This document shows, one piece after another, positions 17,237-25,918 of a stretch of 64,000 bases of DNA. The notes under the pieces were generated by a model that saw only the letters and a program-made list of their open reading frames with translations, was not told where the DNA came from and made no database searches. The translations under genes were made by a program, and so were the position numbers. Each line of letters begins with the position of its first letter. Positions within the stretch are counted from its first letter, which is position 1. The stretch lies in the NCBI RefSeq assembly GCF_904831005.1, contig NZ_LR882982.1, positions 1,240,001 to 1,304,000 on the forward strand. The letters are read 5' to 3'. The stretch is from Microbacterium hydrocarbonoxydans (GTDB taxonomy: Bacteria > Actinomycetota > Actinomycetes > Actinomycetales > Microbacteriaceae).

Positions 17237-18559
17237 TCAGGCGCGAGCGGCCTCCGACACGCGTCGAGCCGCAGCGAGCGCCTCGTCGAGGTCTGCCTTG
17301 AGGTCTTCGACGTTCTCGATGCCGACCGACAGGCGCACGAGGCCCGGCGTGACGCCGGCGGTGAGCTGCTGCTCGGGCGTGAGCTGCGCATGGGTGGTGG
17401 ACGCTGGGTGGATCACGAGAGAGCGCACATCGCCGATGTTGGCGAGGTGGCTGAACAGCGACAGGCTGTTGACGAACTCGCGACCGGCTTCGACGCCGCC
17501 CTTGAGCTCGAACGAGAGGACGGCGCCGACGCCCTTCGGCGCGTACTCGTTCGCCTTGGCGTACCAGGGCGAGGAGGGCAGACCAGAGTAGTTGACCGAG
17601 GCGACGTCGTCACGGCCGTCCAGCCATTCGGCGATCTCCTGAGCGTTCTGCACGTGGCGCTCGATGCGGAGCGAGAGCGTCTCGATGCCCTGGATGAGGT
17701 TCCAGGCGCTCTGCGGGGCGATGGCCGAACCGAGGTCGCGGAGCAGCTGCACGCGCGCCTTGATGATGTAGGCGAGCGGGTCTCCCACCGCCGTCGTGTA
17801 GCTGGCGCCGTGGTACGAGGGATCGGGTTCGGTGAGGCCGGGGAACCGCTCGACGTTCTTCGACCACTCGAAAGAGCCGCCGTCGATGATCACACCGCCG
17901 ATGGTCGTGCCGTGACCGCCGAGGAACTTGGTGACGGAGTGCACGACGATGTCGGCTCCGTGCTCGAACGGGCGGATCAGGTACGGCGTGGCGATGGTGT
18001 TGTCGACGATCAGCGGCACGCCGCCCTCGTGGGCCACGTCTGCGACGGTGCGGATGTCGAGGATGTTGATCTGCGGGTTGCCGATGGTCTCGGCGAAGAA
18101 CAGCTTGGTGTTCGGGCGCAGGGCGCGTCGCCACTCTTCGGGGTCGTCCTGGTTCTCGACGAAGGTGACCTCGATGCCGAGCTTCGCGAGCGTGTACTTG
18201 AAGAGGTTGTACGTGCCGCCGTAGATCGAGCTGGACGACACGATGTGGTCGCCCGCCTGGGCGATGTTCAGCACCGCGAACGTCGAGGCCGCCTGGCCGC
18301 TGGAGAGGACGAGGGCGCCGGTGCCCCCCTCGAGCGCCGCGAGGCGCTGCTCCAGGACATCCTGGGTCGGGTTCTGGATGCGGGTGTAGATGTTGCCGAA
18401 CTCGGCCAGTGCGAACAGGTTGGCCGCGTGGTCGGCGCTGTCGAACACGTAGGACGTGGTCTGGTAGATCGGCGTGGCACGCGCCTTGGTCACGGGGTCG
18501 GGAGCAGCGCCGGAGTGGATCTGCTTGGTCTCGAAACGCCAGGTCTCGGGTGCGGACAT
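17237..18559 (-). CDS. metY: O-acetylhomoserine aminocarboxypropyltransferase (O-acetylhomoserine sulfhydrylase)
   Basis: A 440-residue Cys/Met-metabolism PLP enzyme. The sequence opens with FETKQIHSGAAPDP, the MetY/CysD hallmark, then PIYQTTSYVF. It carries ALSSGQAA-type cofactor contacts and the Schiff-base lysine in HSVTKFLGG (Lys211). It makes homocysteine from O-acetylhomoserine and sulfide, following MetX. The ATG at 18559 follows AGGGGGAACAC, preferred over an in-frame upstream ATG. A TTGACA-type promoter lies upstream and a very strong hairpin lies downstream. Confidence 0.95.
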   Translation of the reverse strand: MSAPETWRFETKQIHSGAAPDPVTKARATPIYQTTSYVFDSADHAANLFALAEFGNIYTRIQNPTQDVLEQRLAALEGGTGALVLSSGQAASTFAVLNIAQAGDHIVSSSSIYGGTYNLFKYTLAKLGIEVTFVENQDDPEEWRRALRPNTKLFFAETIGNPQINILDIRTVADVAHEGGVPLIVDNTIATPYLIRPFEHGADIVVHSVTKFLGGHGTTIGGVIIDGGSFEWSKNVERFPGLTEPDPSYHGASYTTAVGDPLAYIIKARVQLLRDLGSAIAPQSAWNLIQGIETLSLRIERHVQNAQEIAEWLDGRDDVASVNYSGLPSSPWYAKANEYAPKGVGAVLSFELKGGVEAGREFVNSLSLFSHLANIGDVRSLVIHPASTTHAQLTPEQQLTAGVTPGLVRLSVGIENVEDLKADLDEALAAARRVSEAARA

Positions 18560-18611
18560 GTGTTCCCCCTGGAACTGTTGGAAGGTCGATACGACAGATG
18601 CCGTTGCAGCG

Positions 18612-18638
18612 ACAGTACGGAACATCGGCCGTTGTCAA
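18612..18638 (-). promoter_or_regulatory. Candidate metY promoter
   Basis: On the minus strand a consensus TTGACA (18638-18633) is followed 15 bases later by TACTGT (18617-18612), about 53 bases before the metY start. The spacer is short, so this is tentative. No McbR-like box (TAGAC-N6-GTCTA) is visible. Confidence 0.4.
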
Positions 18639-18700
18639 CAGTCGGAGGGAAATGTGACGTAACGAACCCGAGGGTCTGAGGGCGGTCGAAGCGCTGGGTC

Positions 18701-19291
18701 TCAGGCCTGTGCGAGCAGTGCGGCGGCCCAGGTGCGTGCGACAGAGAAGGGCTCGGCGAACGTCGCCATCCCCACGGTGACGATGGCGCCCTCGTAGAGC
18801 AGCATCATCGCCTTCGCGGTCGCTTCAGAGTCGCGCACACCCGCCTCCGCGCAGAGTTCGCGGAACACGTCGAGCAGCCAGACCTTCTGTCGCGAGACCT
18901 CGGGGAACACCGGATGCTCGTCGTTGCCCTCGCCGATCTCGGCTCGGGCGTTGATCGCACTGCAGCCTTTGGGGCTGTTCTCGTCCGACCACGAGATCGC
19001 GGCGTCGAAGATCGCCAGTATCCGGTCGGGCCCCGGATCCGGCACGCGCGCCAGCTCCGCCGCCACGTGATCGCGCCAGCGAGCATCCCGGTGCTGCAGA
19101 TAGGAGACCACGAGGGCCTCCTTCGAGCCGAAGCGGTCGTAGAGCGTCTTCTTCGTGACACCGGCGGCCTCGGCGATGGTGTCGACTCCCACCGCATGGA
19201 TGCCGTGCTCGTAGAAGAGTCGCGACGCGGCGTCCAGTACGCGCCGGCCTCCGGGAGTGAGGGGAGCGAGCTCGGGAACGGGCGACGTCAT
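18701..19291 (-). CDS. TetR family transcriptional repressor, divergent to an EamA transporter
   Basis: A 196-residue TetR protein. The N-terminal helix-turn-helix spans about residues 15-60 (RRVLDAASRLFYEHGIHAVGVDTIAEAAGVTKKTLYDRFGSKEAL region), followed by an all-helical ligand domain with a GCSAINARAE segment typical of the YcdC/AcrR-like group. The ATG at 19291 is six bases from a TATACT -10 hexamer, so the mRNA appears leaderless. Inverted repeats overlap both its own -10 and that of the divergent EamA gene, so it probably represses itself and the transporter and is released by a small molecule exported by the latter. Confidence 0.92.
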   Translation of the reverse strand: MTSPVPELAPLTPGGRRVLDAASRLFYEHGIHAVGVDTIAEAAGVTKKTLYDRFGSKEALVVSYLQHRDARWRDHVAAELARVPDPGPDRILAIFDAAISWSDENSPKGCSAINARAEIGEGNDEHPVFPEVSRQKVWLLDVFRELCAEAGVRDSEATAKAMMLLYEGAIVTVGMATFAEPFSVARTWAAALLAQA

Positions 19292-19297
19292 GCCATC

Positions 19298-19346
19298 AGT
19301 ATACCAATCTGTATAGTCGAGGTATGAGTAAACAGATCGGTATACT
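19298..19346. promoter_or_regulatory. Divergent promoters with paired TetR operators
   Basis: AGTATACCAATCTGT (19298-19312) and its near-perfect reverse complement ACAGATCGGTATACT (19332-19346; one mismatch in 15) bracket the EamA start. Each is itself a weak palindrome with TATAC-like half sites. The first covers the TATACT -10 of the TetR gene (19303-19298) and touches the TATAGT -10 of the EamA gene (19312-19317). Both genes start exactly six bases after their -10. A bound TetR dimer would block both promoters. Confidence 0.7.
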
Positions 19347-20274
19347 TTCACGGTCGCTGACGGTCGCCGCCTGCGCCGTGTTCATCGTGACCTGGAGCTC
19401 GGGCTTCGTCATTCCCGCCTTCGCCACGGTCGAGGTCTCGCCGCTGACCCTTCTGGTGTGGAGGTTCGTGCCCCTGTGCATCGTGCTGCTGGTCGTGACC
19501 CTGGCCTCGGGACAGCTGAAGGGAATCAGCATGAGTGACCTGCGTGCGCAGGCGATCGTGGGGGTGTTCGCCCAGTTCGGGTACTGCATCGCCGTGTACG
19601 GAGCAGTGGCCGCGGGCATCGCGACCGGAACCGTCGCGCTCATCGATGCCGTGCAGCCCCTCGTCATGGCAGCACTCGTCGGGCCTGTCCTGGGATTGCG
19701 GGTCAGAGGCTCCCAATGGGCCGGGCTGGGCATCGGGGCGATCGGAGTGGTTCTCGTCGTGCAGTCTCAGCTCGGCTCGTCGGCGGCGAGTCCTCTGGCC
19801 TACCTCCTGCCGGCAGCGGCCATGGGATGTCTCATCGTCGGCACGCTGCTGCAGCGCCGATCACAGGTCACGGGCAGCGTGTTGGCGACACTGACGATCC
19901 ATGTGACGGTCACCGCGGTGATGCTCCTCGTGATCACGATCATCACGGGAACCCTGATCCCGCCCGCCTCGGCGACGTTCTGGCTCGCGGTGGTCCTGAC
20001 GGCTCTGTTCCCCACCGTCGCGGCATACGGTCTGTACTGGTGGCTCCTGCGGCGGGTGGGCATCACCGCGCTGCAGGCGCTGCTGTTCCTGATCGCGCCC
20101 GCCACATCCCTCGCCGGCGGCATCCTGCTCGGCGAAGCGGTCACGCTGGTCACCGGCGCCGGGTTCGTGCTCTGCGGCGCCGGCGTCGCCATCGTCCTTC
20201 TCGGCGAGCGGCGTGCCGACAGGGCGGCCTCGACGACGGCAGAACGCGACCCGGCGGTGCGAGAGGCGCGATGA
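19324..20274 (+). CDS. EamA/DMT family transporter
   Basis: A 316-residue membrane protein with ten hydrophobic segments and two EamA repeats. WSSGFVIPAFATVEVSPLTLLVWRF in the first helices and the second-repeat ending PATSLAGGILLGEAVT are diagnostic. It probably exports an amino acid or another small metabolite across the cytoplasmic membrane. It is divergent from and probably controlled by the TetR gene, and expression appears leaderless from TATAGT. Its stop lies 26 bases before the SDR gene, which has its own possible -10. Confidence 0.9.
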   Translation: MSKQIGILSRSLTVAACAVFIVTWSSGFVIPAFATVEVSPLTLLVWRFVPLCIVLLVVTLASGQLKGISMSDLRAQAIVGVFAQFGYCIAVYGAVAAGIATGTVALIDAVQPLVMAALVGPVLGLRVRGSQWAGLGIGAIGVVLVVQSQLGSSAASPLAYLLPAAAMGCLIVGTLLQRRSQVTGSVLATLTIHVTVTAVMLLVITIITGTLIPPASATFWLAVVLTALFPTVAAYGLYWWLLRRVGITALQALLFLIAPATSLAGGILLGEAVTLVTGAGFVLCGAGVAIVLLGERRADRAASTTAERDPAVREAR

Positions 20275-20288
20275 CGGGCGGAACATCG

Positions 20289-20294
20289 TACGGT
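20289..20294 (+). promoter_or_regulatory. -10 element (TACGGT) of the SDR gene, leaderless
   Basis: TACGGT, six bases, then the ATG at 20301. A GGTGGAGG overlaps this interval, so normal ribosome binding from a longer transcript is also possible. Confidence 0.4.
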
Positions 20295-20300
20295 GGAGGC

Positions 20301-21083
20301 ATGGCTAACAGGCGTGCAGTGGTGACAGGTGCGAGCTCCGGCATCGGGGAGGCGACGGTTCGTGCGCTACGAGCCCGAGGATGGGACGTGGTCGGCGTCG
20401 CGAGGCGCGCAGACAGGCTCGCCGCGCTGTCGGCCGAGACCGGCGCGTCGACCATCGCGTGCGACCTCACGGATGCCGACGCGGTCGCAGCGCTCGTCGA
20501 CGAGCTGCGAGCCTCCGGCCCCGTTCATGCGCTCGTGCAGGTCGCCGGCGGTGCGCGCGGCACCGATCGCGTGGAAGACGCGTCGATCGACGACTGGAAG
20601 TGGATGTACGACGCGAACGTCGTGTCGAGCCAGCGCCTCGTGGCCGGCCTGCTGCCGTTGCTGCGTCTCGCGGCTTCGGTCGACGGGCACGCCGACACGC
20701 TGTTCGTCACGTCGACGGCTGCGCAGGTCGCGTACGCCGGCGGTGGGGGATACAACGCCGCGAAAGCCGCGCAGTCGATGCTCGTCCACGCGCTGCGTCT
20801 CGAGCTCAACGGTGAGCCGATCCGGGTCTCGGAGGTCGCGCCCGGGCTCGTGCACACCGAGGAGTTCACGGTGAACAGATTGAGGGGCGACAAGGTCGCG
20901 GCCGAAGCGGTCTACTCGGGTGTCGAAGCGCCGCTCGTCGCCGCCGACGTCGCCGACGTCATCGCCTATGCGCTGGACGCACCGAGCCACGTGAACCTCG
21001 ATCTGATCACGATGCGTCCGGTCGCCCAGTCGGCGAACCACCTGCTCGCCCGCGGTCCGCTGCGGGTGCGGCCGGTCGACTGA
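20301..21083 (+). CDS. Short-chain dehydrogenase/reductase (classical SDR)
   Basis: A 260-residue Rossmann enzyme: TGASSGIG cofactor loop at 9-16, acidic CDLTD after strand 3, NVV in place of NAG-NNAG, and the catalytic triad Ser138, Tyr151, Lys155 (YNAAK). It resembles the YdfG/serine-dehydrogenase-like branch and oxidises or reduces a small hydroxy compound with NADP(H) or NAD(H). The substrate is unknown. The alternative ATG at 20271, overlapping the EamA stop, would add ten glycine-rich residues and is less likely. ung follows after three bases, so the two are co-transcribed. Confidence 0.9.
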   Translation: MANRRAVVTGASSGIGEATVRALRARGWDVVGVARRADRLAALSAETGASTIACDLTDADAVAALVDELRASGPVHALVQVAGGARGTDRVEDASIDDWKWMYDANVVSSQRLVAGLLPLLRLAASVDGHADTLFVTSTAAQVAYAGGGGYNAAKAAQSMLVHALRLELNGEPIRVSEVAPGLVHTEEFTVNRLRGDKVAAEAVYSGVEAPLVAADVADVIAYALDAPSHVNLDLITMRPVAQSANHLLARGPLRVRPVD

Positions 21084-21086
21084 CCG

Positions 21087-21797
21087 ATGACCGCACGCAC
21101 CCTCGCGCAGCTCGCGGACGAGGGCACGATGGACCAGGGCTGGGCCGATGCGCTGGCTCCTGCGCAGGACGTGATCACCGAGCTGGGCGAGCGGCTGCGA
21201 GCGGAGCAGGCCGCGGGACACGGATACCTGCCCGCGGGGGAGCACGTGCTCCGGGCGTTCCGGCGGCCGCTGGCCGATGTGCGGGTGCTGATCACCGGAC
21301 AGGACCCGTATCCGACACCGGGGCATCCGATCGGGCTGTCGTTCGCGGTCGATCGCGATGTGCGACCGCTGCCACGCAGCCTCGTCAACATCTATCGTGA
21401 GCGCGAGAGCGACCTCGGCATCCCGCCGGCCCCGCACGGCGATCTCACCGCCTGGAGCGACCAGGGCGTGCTCCTGCTGAACCGGGTGCTGACCGTGCGC
21501 CCAGGGCAGGCCGCGTCGCACCGGGGATGGGGGTGGGAGAAGGTCACCGAGACGGCCATCCGCGCACTCGCAGCTCGAGAGCAGCCGCTCGTCGCCGTGC
21601 TGTGGGGCAACGACGCTGCGAAGCTGCAGCCGATGCTCGGATCCACGCCGGTGATCGCGTCGGCGCACCCGTCTCCGCTCTCGGCGAGCCGTGGGTTCTT
21701 CGGTTCTCGACCGTTCTCTCGCGCGAACGATCTGCTCGAGCAGCTCGGGGCGTCGCCCGTCGACTGGCGCGTCGACGGAGAGCTGCCTTTAAGCTGA
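21087..21797 (+). CDS. ung: Uracil-DNA glycosylase (family 1)
   Basis: A 236-residue family 1 UDG. The water-activating motif GQDPYP has Asp73, followed by [17 protein letters not shown] and the HPSPLSA leucine loop. It removes uracil from DNA formed by cytosine deamination or dUMP misincorporation, opening base-excision repair. It lies three bases after the SDR gene and four bases before the GNAT gene, forming a compact run, although the GNAT gene also has a leaderless-type -10 inside the ung 3' end. Confidence 0.97.
   Translation: MTARTLAQLADEGTMDQGWADALAPAQDVITELGERLRAEQAAGHGYLPAGEHVLRAFRRPLADVRVLITGQDPYPTPGHPIGLSFAVDRDVRPLPRSLVNIYRERESDLGIPPAPHGDLTAWSDQGVLLLNRVLTVRPGQAASHRGWGWEKVTETAIRALAAREQPLVAVLWGNDAAKLQPMLGSTPVIASAHPSPLSASRGFFGSRPFSRANDLLEQLGASPVDWRVDGELPLS
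21790..21795 (+). promoter_or_regulatory. -10 element (TAAGCT) of the GNAT gene, leaderless
   Basis: TAAGCT, six bases, then the ATG at 21802. It overlaps the last codons of ung. Confidence 0.4.
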
Positions 21798-21801
21798 TCG
21801 C

Positions 21802-22419
21802 ATGCAGTTCGAGCCCGGTGACCGCCGCCGCGTGCTGCCGCGCCACCTGCGCCCGCAGCCGTCCCCTGAGGTGTTCTCCTACTCGATCCGCGCGGCGCGA
21901 TCGGCCGATCTTCCGCACGTGCGTGAGATCTACAACCATTTCGTCAGCAACTCCGTGGTCACGCTCGACGAGCGACGCAGCAGCATCCCGTACTGGCGCG
22001 ACAAGCTCGCGATGCTGAACAGGCTCGAGCTGCCCTTCCTCGTCGCCGTCTCGCCCGCCGGGGCGGTCATCGGCTATGCGCTCGCGCAGCCCTGGGCAGG
22101 CAAGAACGCCTACAGATTCACGGTCGAGGACTCGATCTATCTCGGCCCGGGCGCCGGCGGCAAAGGGCTCGGAGCCGCACTGCTGCAGGCGCTGATCGAT
22201 GCGTGCGAGAAGCTGGGCATCCGCGAGATGGTGGCAGTCATCAGCGACACGAAGGCCGACGCCTCCATCCGTCTGCACTCGAAGCTCGGGTTCGTCGAGG
22301 CCGGTCGCATGGGGCGAGTGGGCCACAAGTTCGGTCGCGATCTGGGCACCGTGTACATGCGGCGGGCACTGCACCCTGTTCGCAGGCGCAGGTTCTTCGG
22401 CTCGGCCGCAGCGCGCTGA
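21802..22419 (+). CDS. GNAT N-acetyltransferase, phosphinothricin acetyltransferase-like
   Basis: A 205-residue protein with about 25 leading residues followed by a complete GNAT domain: SIRAARSADLPHVREIYNHFV, then YALAQPW and GPGAGGKGLGAALLQALI, the acetyl-CoA loop, and a SKLGFVEAGRM end. This arrangement is that of the phosphinothricin or methionine sulfone/sulfoximine acetyltransferases (Pat/MddA). The natural substrate may be an amino-acid analogue. It is convergent with the peptide ABC operon, from which it is 21 bases distant. Confidence 0.82.
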   Translation: MQFEPGDRRRVLPRHLRPQPSPEVFSYSIRAARSADLPHVREIYNHFVSNSVVTLDERRSSIPYWRDKLAMLNRLELPFLVAVSPAGAVIGYALAQPWAGKNAYRFTVEDSIYLGPGAGGKGLGAALLQALIDACEKLGIREMVAVISDTKADASIRLHSKLGFVEAGRMGRVGHKFGRDLGTVYMRRALHPVRRRRFFGSAAAR

Positions 22420-22440
22420 GGTCGCGCCGCCCGGCGGTGC

Positions 22441-23235
22441 TCAGTCCTCCGCTTCGGGGATGACGGGAATCGCCGCGAGCAGCTTCTTGGTGTACTCGTG
22501 CGTCGGATGCAGCAGCACATCGGTCATCGCACCGCGCTCGACGATGCTGCCGTCCTTCATCACGACGACGGTGTCGCAGAGGTTCTGCACCACGCCGATG
22601 TCGTGCGACACCAGCACGAGCGTCAGATCGGTCGTGCGCCGCAGCTCGATCAGCAGCTCGAGGATCTGGGCCCGCACCGTGACGTCGAGCGCGGAGAGCG
22701 GCTCGTCGCCGACCAGGATGCGTGGACGATGAGCGATCGCCCGGGCGAGTGCGATGCGCTGACGCTGACCGCCGGAGAACTCGTGCGGGTACCGGTCGGC
22801 CATGTCGGGTTCGAGACCGACGTCCGCGAGCACCTCCCGGATGCGCGCTGTATGGTCGCCTTCGATGCGCAGCGCACGCAGGGGCTCGCGGATGATCTGC
22901 CCCGCCGTCATCCGCGGGTCGAGCGACGCATACGGATCCTGGAAGACGAGACCTGCCTGACGACGGAGCCAGTGCAGCGACTTCGCCGGTGCGGACGCGT
23001 CGACCGCGCGACCGTCGACCATGACGTTCCCAGCTGTCGGTCGGTCGAGGCCCAGCAGCAGACGCACGAGCGTCGACTTGCCCGATCCCGATTCGCCGAT
23101 GATTCCCACCGCCGAGCCCTCGGCGATGTCGAGGTCGGTCGGAGCGAGCGCGGTCTGCAGGCGCGCTCGCTGGACGACCGAGCGCTTCGGCACGGCGAAG
23201 TCGCGGCGCAGGCCGCGCGCCTCGATCAGGCTCAT
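22441..23235 (-). CDS. Peptide/nickel-type ABC transporter ATP-binding protein (DppF/OppF type)
   Basis: A 264-residue nucleotide-binding subunit with Walker A GESGSGKST, Q loop, signature FSGGQRQRIALARA, Walker B ILVGDEPLSALD and the switch His in VSHDIGVV. It is the last gene of a five-gene operon and overlaps the preceding ATPase gene by four bases. Together with the second ATPase it would drive import of a peptide or similar solute. It lacks the C-terminal iron-sulfur or oligopeptide-type extension seen in some family members. Confidence 0.93.
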   Translation of the reverse strand: MSLIEARGLRRDFAVPKRSVVQRARLQTALAPTDLDIAEGSAVGIIGESGSGKSTLVRLLLGLDRPTAGNVMVDGRAVDASAPAKSLHWLRRQAGLVFQDPYASLDPRMTAGQIIREPLRALRIEGDHTARIREVLADVGLEPDMADRYPHEFSGGQRQRIALARAIAHRPRILVGDEPLSALDVTVRAQILELLIELRRTTDLTLVLVSHDIGVVQNLCDTVVVMKDGSIVERGAMTDVLLHPTHEYTKKLLAAIPVIPEAED

Positions 23236-24089
23236 CGTGCATCTCCGTGAGGACGCCAGACCGTGGCGGTGGCATCGCGCAGAAGCCCTTGTGTCACGGG
23301 CGACGACGGAGCGGTCAGGAGCGTGCTCACCGGCGCGTGCTCGACGACGCGTCCGTGCTCGAGCACGACGCCGTCGGTCGCGACCTGAGCGAGCACGGCC
23401 AGGTCATGCGTGATGAACGCGAGTGACATGCCCTCTTCCTCCACCAGTCGCAGCAGCAGGTCCAGGATCTCGGCCTGGATCGTGACGTCGAGGGCCGTGG
23501 TGGGCTCGTCGGCGATGAGGAGACGTGGGCGGCAGGCGAGCGCCATGGCCATCGCGACGCGTTGGCGCTGCCCTCCGGAGAGCTGGTGCGGATATCGGTC
23601 GACGATGCCGGCGGGGTCGGGGAGGCGGACGCGCGCGGCCTCTTCGATGGCGCGCTCGCGCGCTTCGCGGCGACCGATCCCCTCATGGATGCGAATGGAC
23701 TCTGCGATCTGCCGGCCCACTGTCCGAATCGGATTCAGCGCGGTACGAGGCTCCTGGAACACGATCCCGATCTCGTCGCCGCGGAGTCTCGCGAGTTCAC
23801 GATCGGAGAGGCCGATGAGTTCCGTCCCCTCCCAGCGGATGCTGCCCGACGCCTGCGCTCCCTCGGGCAGGAGCCCGAGGATCGCGAGGGCCGTGAGGGA
23901 TTTGCCTGAGCCCGACTCGCCGATGAGCCCGAGTCGGCTGCCGTCGGGGATGTCGAAGGAGACACCGTCGACCACGCGTCGACCGTCGATCTCCACGACG
24001 AGATCCCGTACCTCGAGACCGTCTGAGTGCGTCGGCACCGCATCGGGCTCGCCCGCGCCGCGGCGTTCTTCCGACGATGATCGGCGCAT
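23232..24089 (-). CDS. Peptide/nickel-type ABC transporter ATP-binding protein (DppD/OppD type)
   Basis: A 285-residue nucleotide-binding subunit. Walker A GESGSGKSL lies after DIPDGSRLGLI, then QEPRTALNP (Q loop), signature LSGGQRQRVAMAMA, Walker B LLIADEPTTALD and THDLAVLAQ. The start ATG overlaps the stop of the upstream permease (TGATG), showing [13 protein letters not shown] coupling. An N-terminal extension of about 25 polar residues precedes the ABC domain. Confidence 0.93.
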   Translation of the reverse strand: MRRSSSEERRGAGEPDAVPTHSDGLEVRDLVVEIDGRRVVDGVSFDIPDGSRLGLIGESGSGKSLTALAILGLLPEGAQASGSIRWEGTELIGLSDRELARLRGDEIGIVFQEPRTALNPIRTVGRQIAESIRIHEGIGRREARERAIEEAARVRLPDPAGIVDRYPHQLSGGQRQRVAMAMALACRPRLLIADEPTTALDVTIQAEILDLLLRLVEEEGMSLAFITHDLAVLAQVATDGVVLEHGRVVEHAPVSTLLTAPSSPVTQGLLRDATATVWRPHGDAR

Positions 24090-24955
24090 CACGCGACCAC
24101 CGCCGGGATGTGGGTCTCGGCGGAGCGATGGCGCAGGGTCGGGTCGGTCGCCTCGCGGATTCCGTCGCCGAGCAGATTGAGGGCGAGCACCGTGATGGTG
24201 ATCGCAAGACCCGGCCAGATGACCGAGAGCGGGTGCACACCGATGTACCGCTGCAGGTCGGACAGCAGCAGGCCCCAGCTGGGCTCCACGACCGAGGCGC
24301 CGAAACCGAGATACGACAGGCCCGCCTCGGCGAGCACCGCCACGGCCATCGACCACGAGAGCTGCACGATGAACACCGGTGCGACATTCGGGAGCAGATG
24401 ACGGGTCAGGCTCTGCACGCTCGTGAGCCCCGACGCCCGGGCCGCCAGTATGAAGTCGCTCTGCTGCACCCGGCGCAGCTCGGGCCGGGTGACACGGGCG
24501 ATGTTGACGCCGAATCCGATCCCCACCGACCAGATCACGACCCACAGCGAGCCGCCCCACACCGAGGAGATCATCATGGCGATCAGCAGCACGGGGAAGG
24601 CGATGAGGATGTCGACGAGCACGGCGACCGTCTCGCGCAGCCACCGTGCGGTGAGAGCGCCGAGCGCCGCCAGAGCGACGCCGACGAGGGTGGCGATGGC
24701 ACCCGCGCCGATGCTGACGAAGACCGTCGTCCGCGCGCCCGCCATGAGCACGCTCAAGATGTCGCGACCGGTGTCGTCGGTGCCGAGCAGATGCGGCCAG
24801 CCGGGAGGCGACCACCGGGCGCGGACATCGGAGTACTGCGGGTCGAACGGTGTCCAGAACACCGAGACGAGTGCGGTCGTGGCGACGATCGCGACCACGA
24901 GCATCCCGAAGCGTCCGGTGGGTGTCTGCCAGAGACGTACGAGCCAGCGGGGCAT
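24089..24955 (-). CDS. Peptide/nickel-type ABC transporter permease (DppC type)
   Basis: A 288-residue membrane protein with six hydrophobic segments. The DppC-type extracytoplasmic loop HLLGTDDTGRDILSVLMAGAR follows the first helix, and the EAA-like loop with the AARASGLTS core contacts the ATPases. The start overlaps the stop of the DppB-type permease. It forms the translocation channel with that partner. Confidence 0.93.
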   Translation of the reverse strand: MPRWLVRLWQTPTGRFGMLVVAIVATTALVSVFWTPFDPQYSDVRARWSPPGWPHLLGTDDTGRDILSVLMAGARTTVFVSIGAGAIATLVGVALAALGALTARWLRETVAVLVDILIAFPVLLIAMMISSVWGGSLWVVIWSVGIGFGVNIARVTRPELRRVQQSDFILAARASGLTSVQSLTRHLLPNVAPVFIVQLSWSMAVAVLAEAGLSYLGFGASVVEPSWGLLLSDLQRYIGVHPLSVIWPGLAITITVLALNLLGDGIREATDPTLRHRSAETHIPAVVA

Positions 24956-25902
24956 CAGGCCTCCCTCTGTCGAGGATCGATCGCGCGGTGGAGCAGATCG
25001 ACGAGGAACCCGACGATCAGCACGAAACCTGTGAGTACGAGCAGCTCGCTCTGCACCTTCACGAGGTCGCGCGTGCCCACGTCGGCCACCAGCATGCGGC
25101 CGATGCCGGGGAGCGTGAAGAGCTGCTCGATCACGACCGCACCGACGATGATCCCGGCCACCTGCAGTCCGAGCACGGTGATGATCGACAGGCCGACTGC
25201 GGGGATGCCGTGCGAGATCAGTGCTCTGTTCCTGGTGAGCCCTTTCGCGGCTGCCGTGCGGACGAAGTCCTGGCTCGCGGCCTGCAGGGTGGCGCTCCGG
25301 ACGAAGCGCATGAGCATCGCGCCCTCGACGATCCCGATCGTGAGAGCCGGCAGCAAGAGGGCCTCGATCGCCGCGCCGGGCGTGCTCCATCCGGTGCGGG
25401 GGAAACCCTGTGGCGGCAGCCAGCCCAGCCAGACCGAGAACACGACGATCAACATCATGCCCGCCCAGACCACGGGGACGGCCGCGAGCGTCTGTGCGCC
25501 GACGGTGAGGGCCGTTCCACCGGGCCGTCCGCGACGAAGTGCGGCGAGGATGCCGAACGGCACGGCGATGAGCACGGCGATCACGAGCGACATGATGCCC
25601 AGCGGCACGGTCACCTGTGCCTTCTCGAGGAGTTCCTCGCCGACCGAGGCCCCCGAGAGCAGCGAGGTGCCGAGGTCTCCGCGGAAGAGGCCGCCGATCC
25701 ACTCGGCATACTGCGCGGACAGCGGGCGGTCGAGGCCGAGGGACTCGCGCAGCGCCTGCACCTCGGCGGGCGATGCCTGAGTGCCGGCGATGAGCTGCGC
25801 GACGTCTCCGGGGAAGACCCGCAGAGTCAGGAAGATCAGAAGGCTCGACACGAGGAGCCCCGCGATGAGCAGGGCCCCCCGGACGAGCGCGTAGCGGATC
25901 AC
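24955..25902 (-). CDS. Peptide/nickel-type ABC transporter permease (DppB type)
   Basis: A 315-residue membrane protein with six hydrophobic segments. It opens with an N-terminal helix and the RVFPGDVAQLIAGTQASPAEV loop found in DppB/OppB, and ends with VVIEQLFTLPGIGRMLVADVGTRD. The GTG start at 25902 lies 16 bases after the stop of the solute-binding protein gene. It is the channel partner of the DppC-type subunit. Confidence 0.93.
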   Translation of the reverse strand: MIRYALVRGALLIAGLLVSSLLIFLTLRVFPGDVAQLIAGTQASPAEVQALRESLGLDRPLSAQYAEWIGGLFRGDLGTSLLSGASVGEELLEKAQVTVPLGIMSLVIAVLIAVPFGILAALRRGRPGGTALTVGAQTLAAVPVVWAGMMLIVVFSVWLGWLPPQGFPRTGWSTPGAAIEALLLPALTIGIVEGAMLMRFVRSATLQAASQDFVRTAAAKGLTRNRALISHGIPAVGLSIITVLGLQVAGIIVGAVVIEQLFTLPGIGRMLVADVGTRDLVKVQSELLVLTGFVLIVGFLVDLLHRAIDPRQREA

Positions 25903-25918
25903 GAGCGGCGGATCGCCG

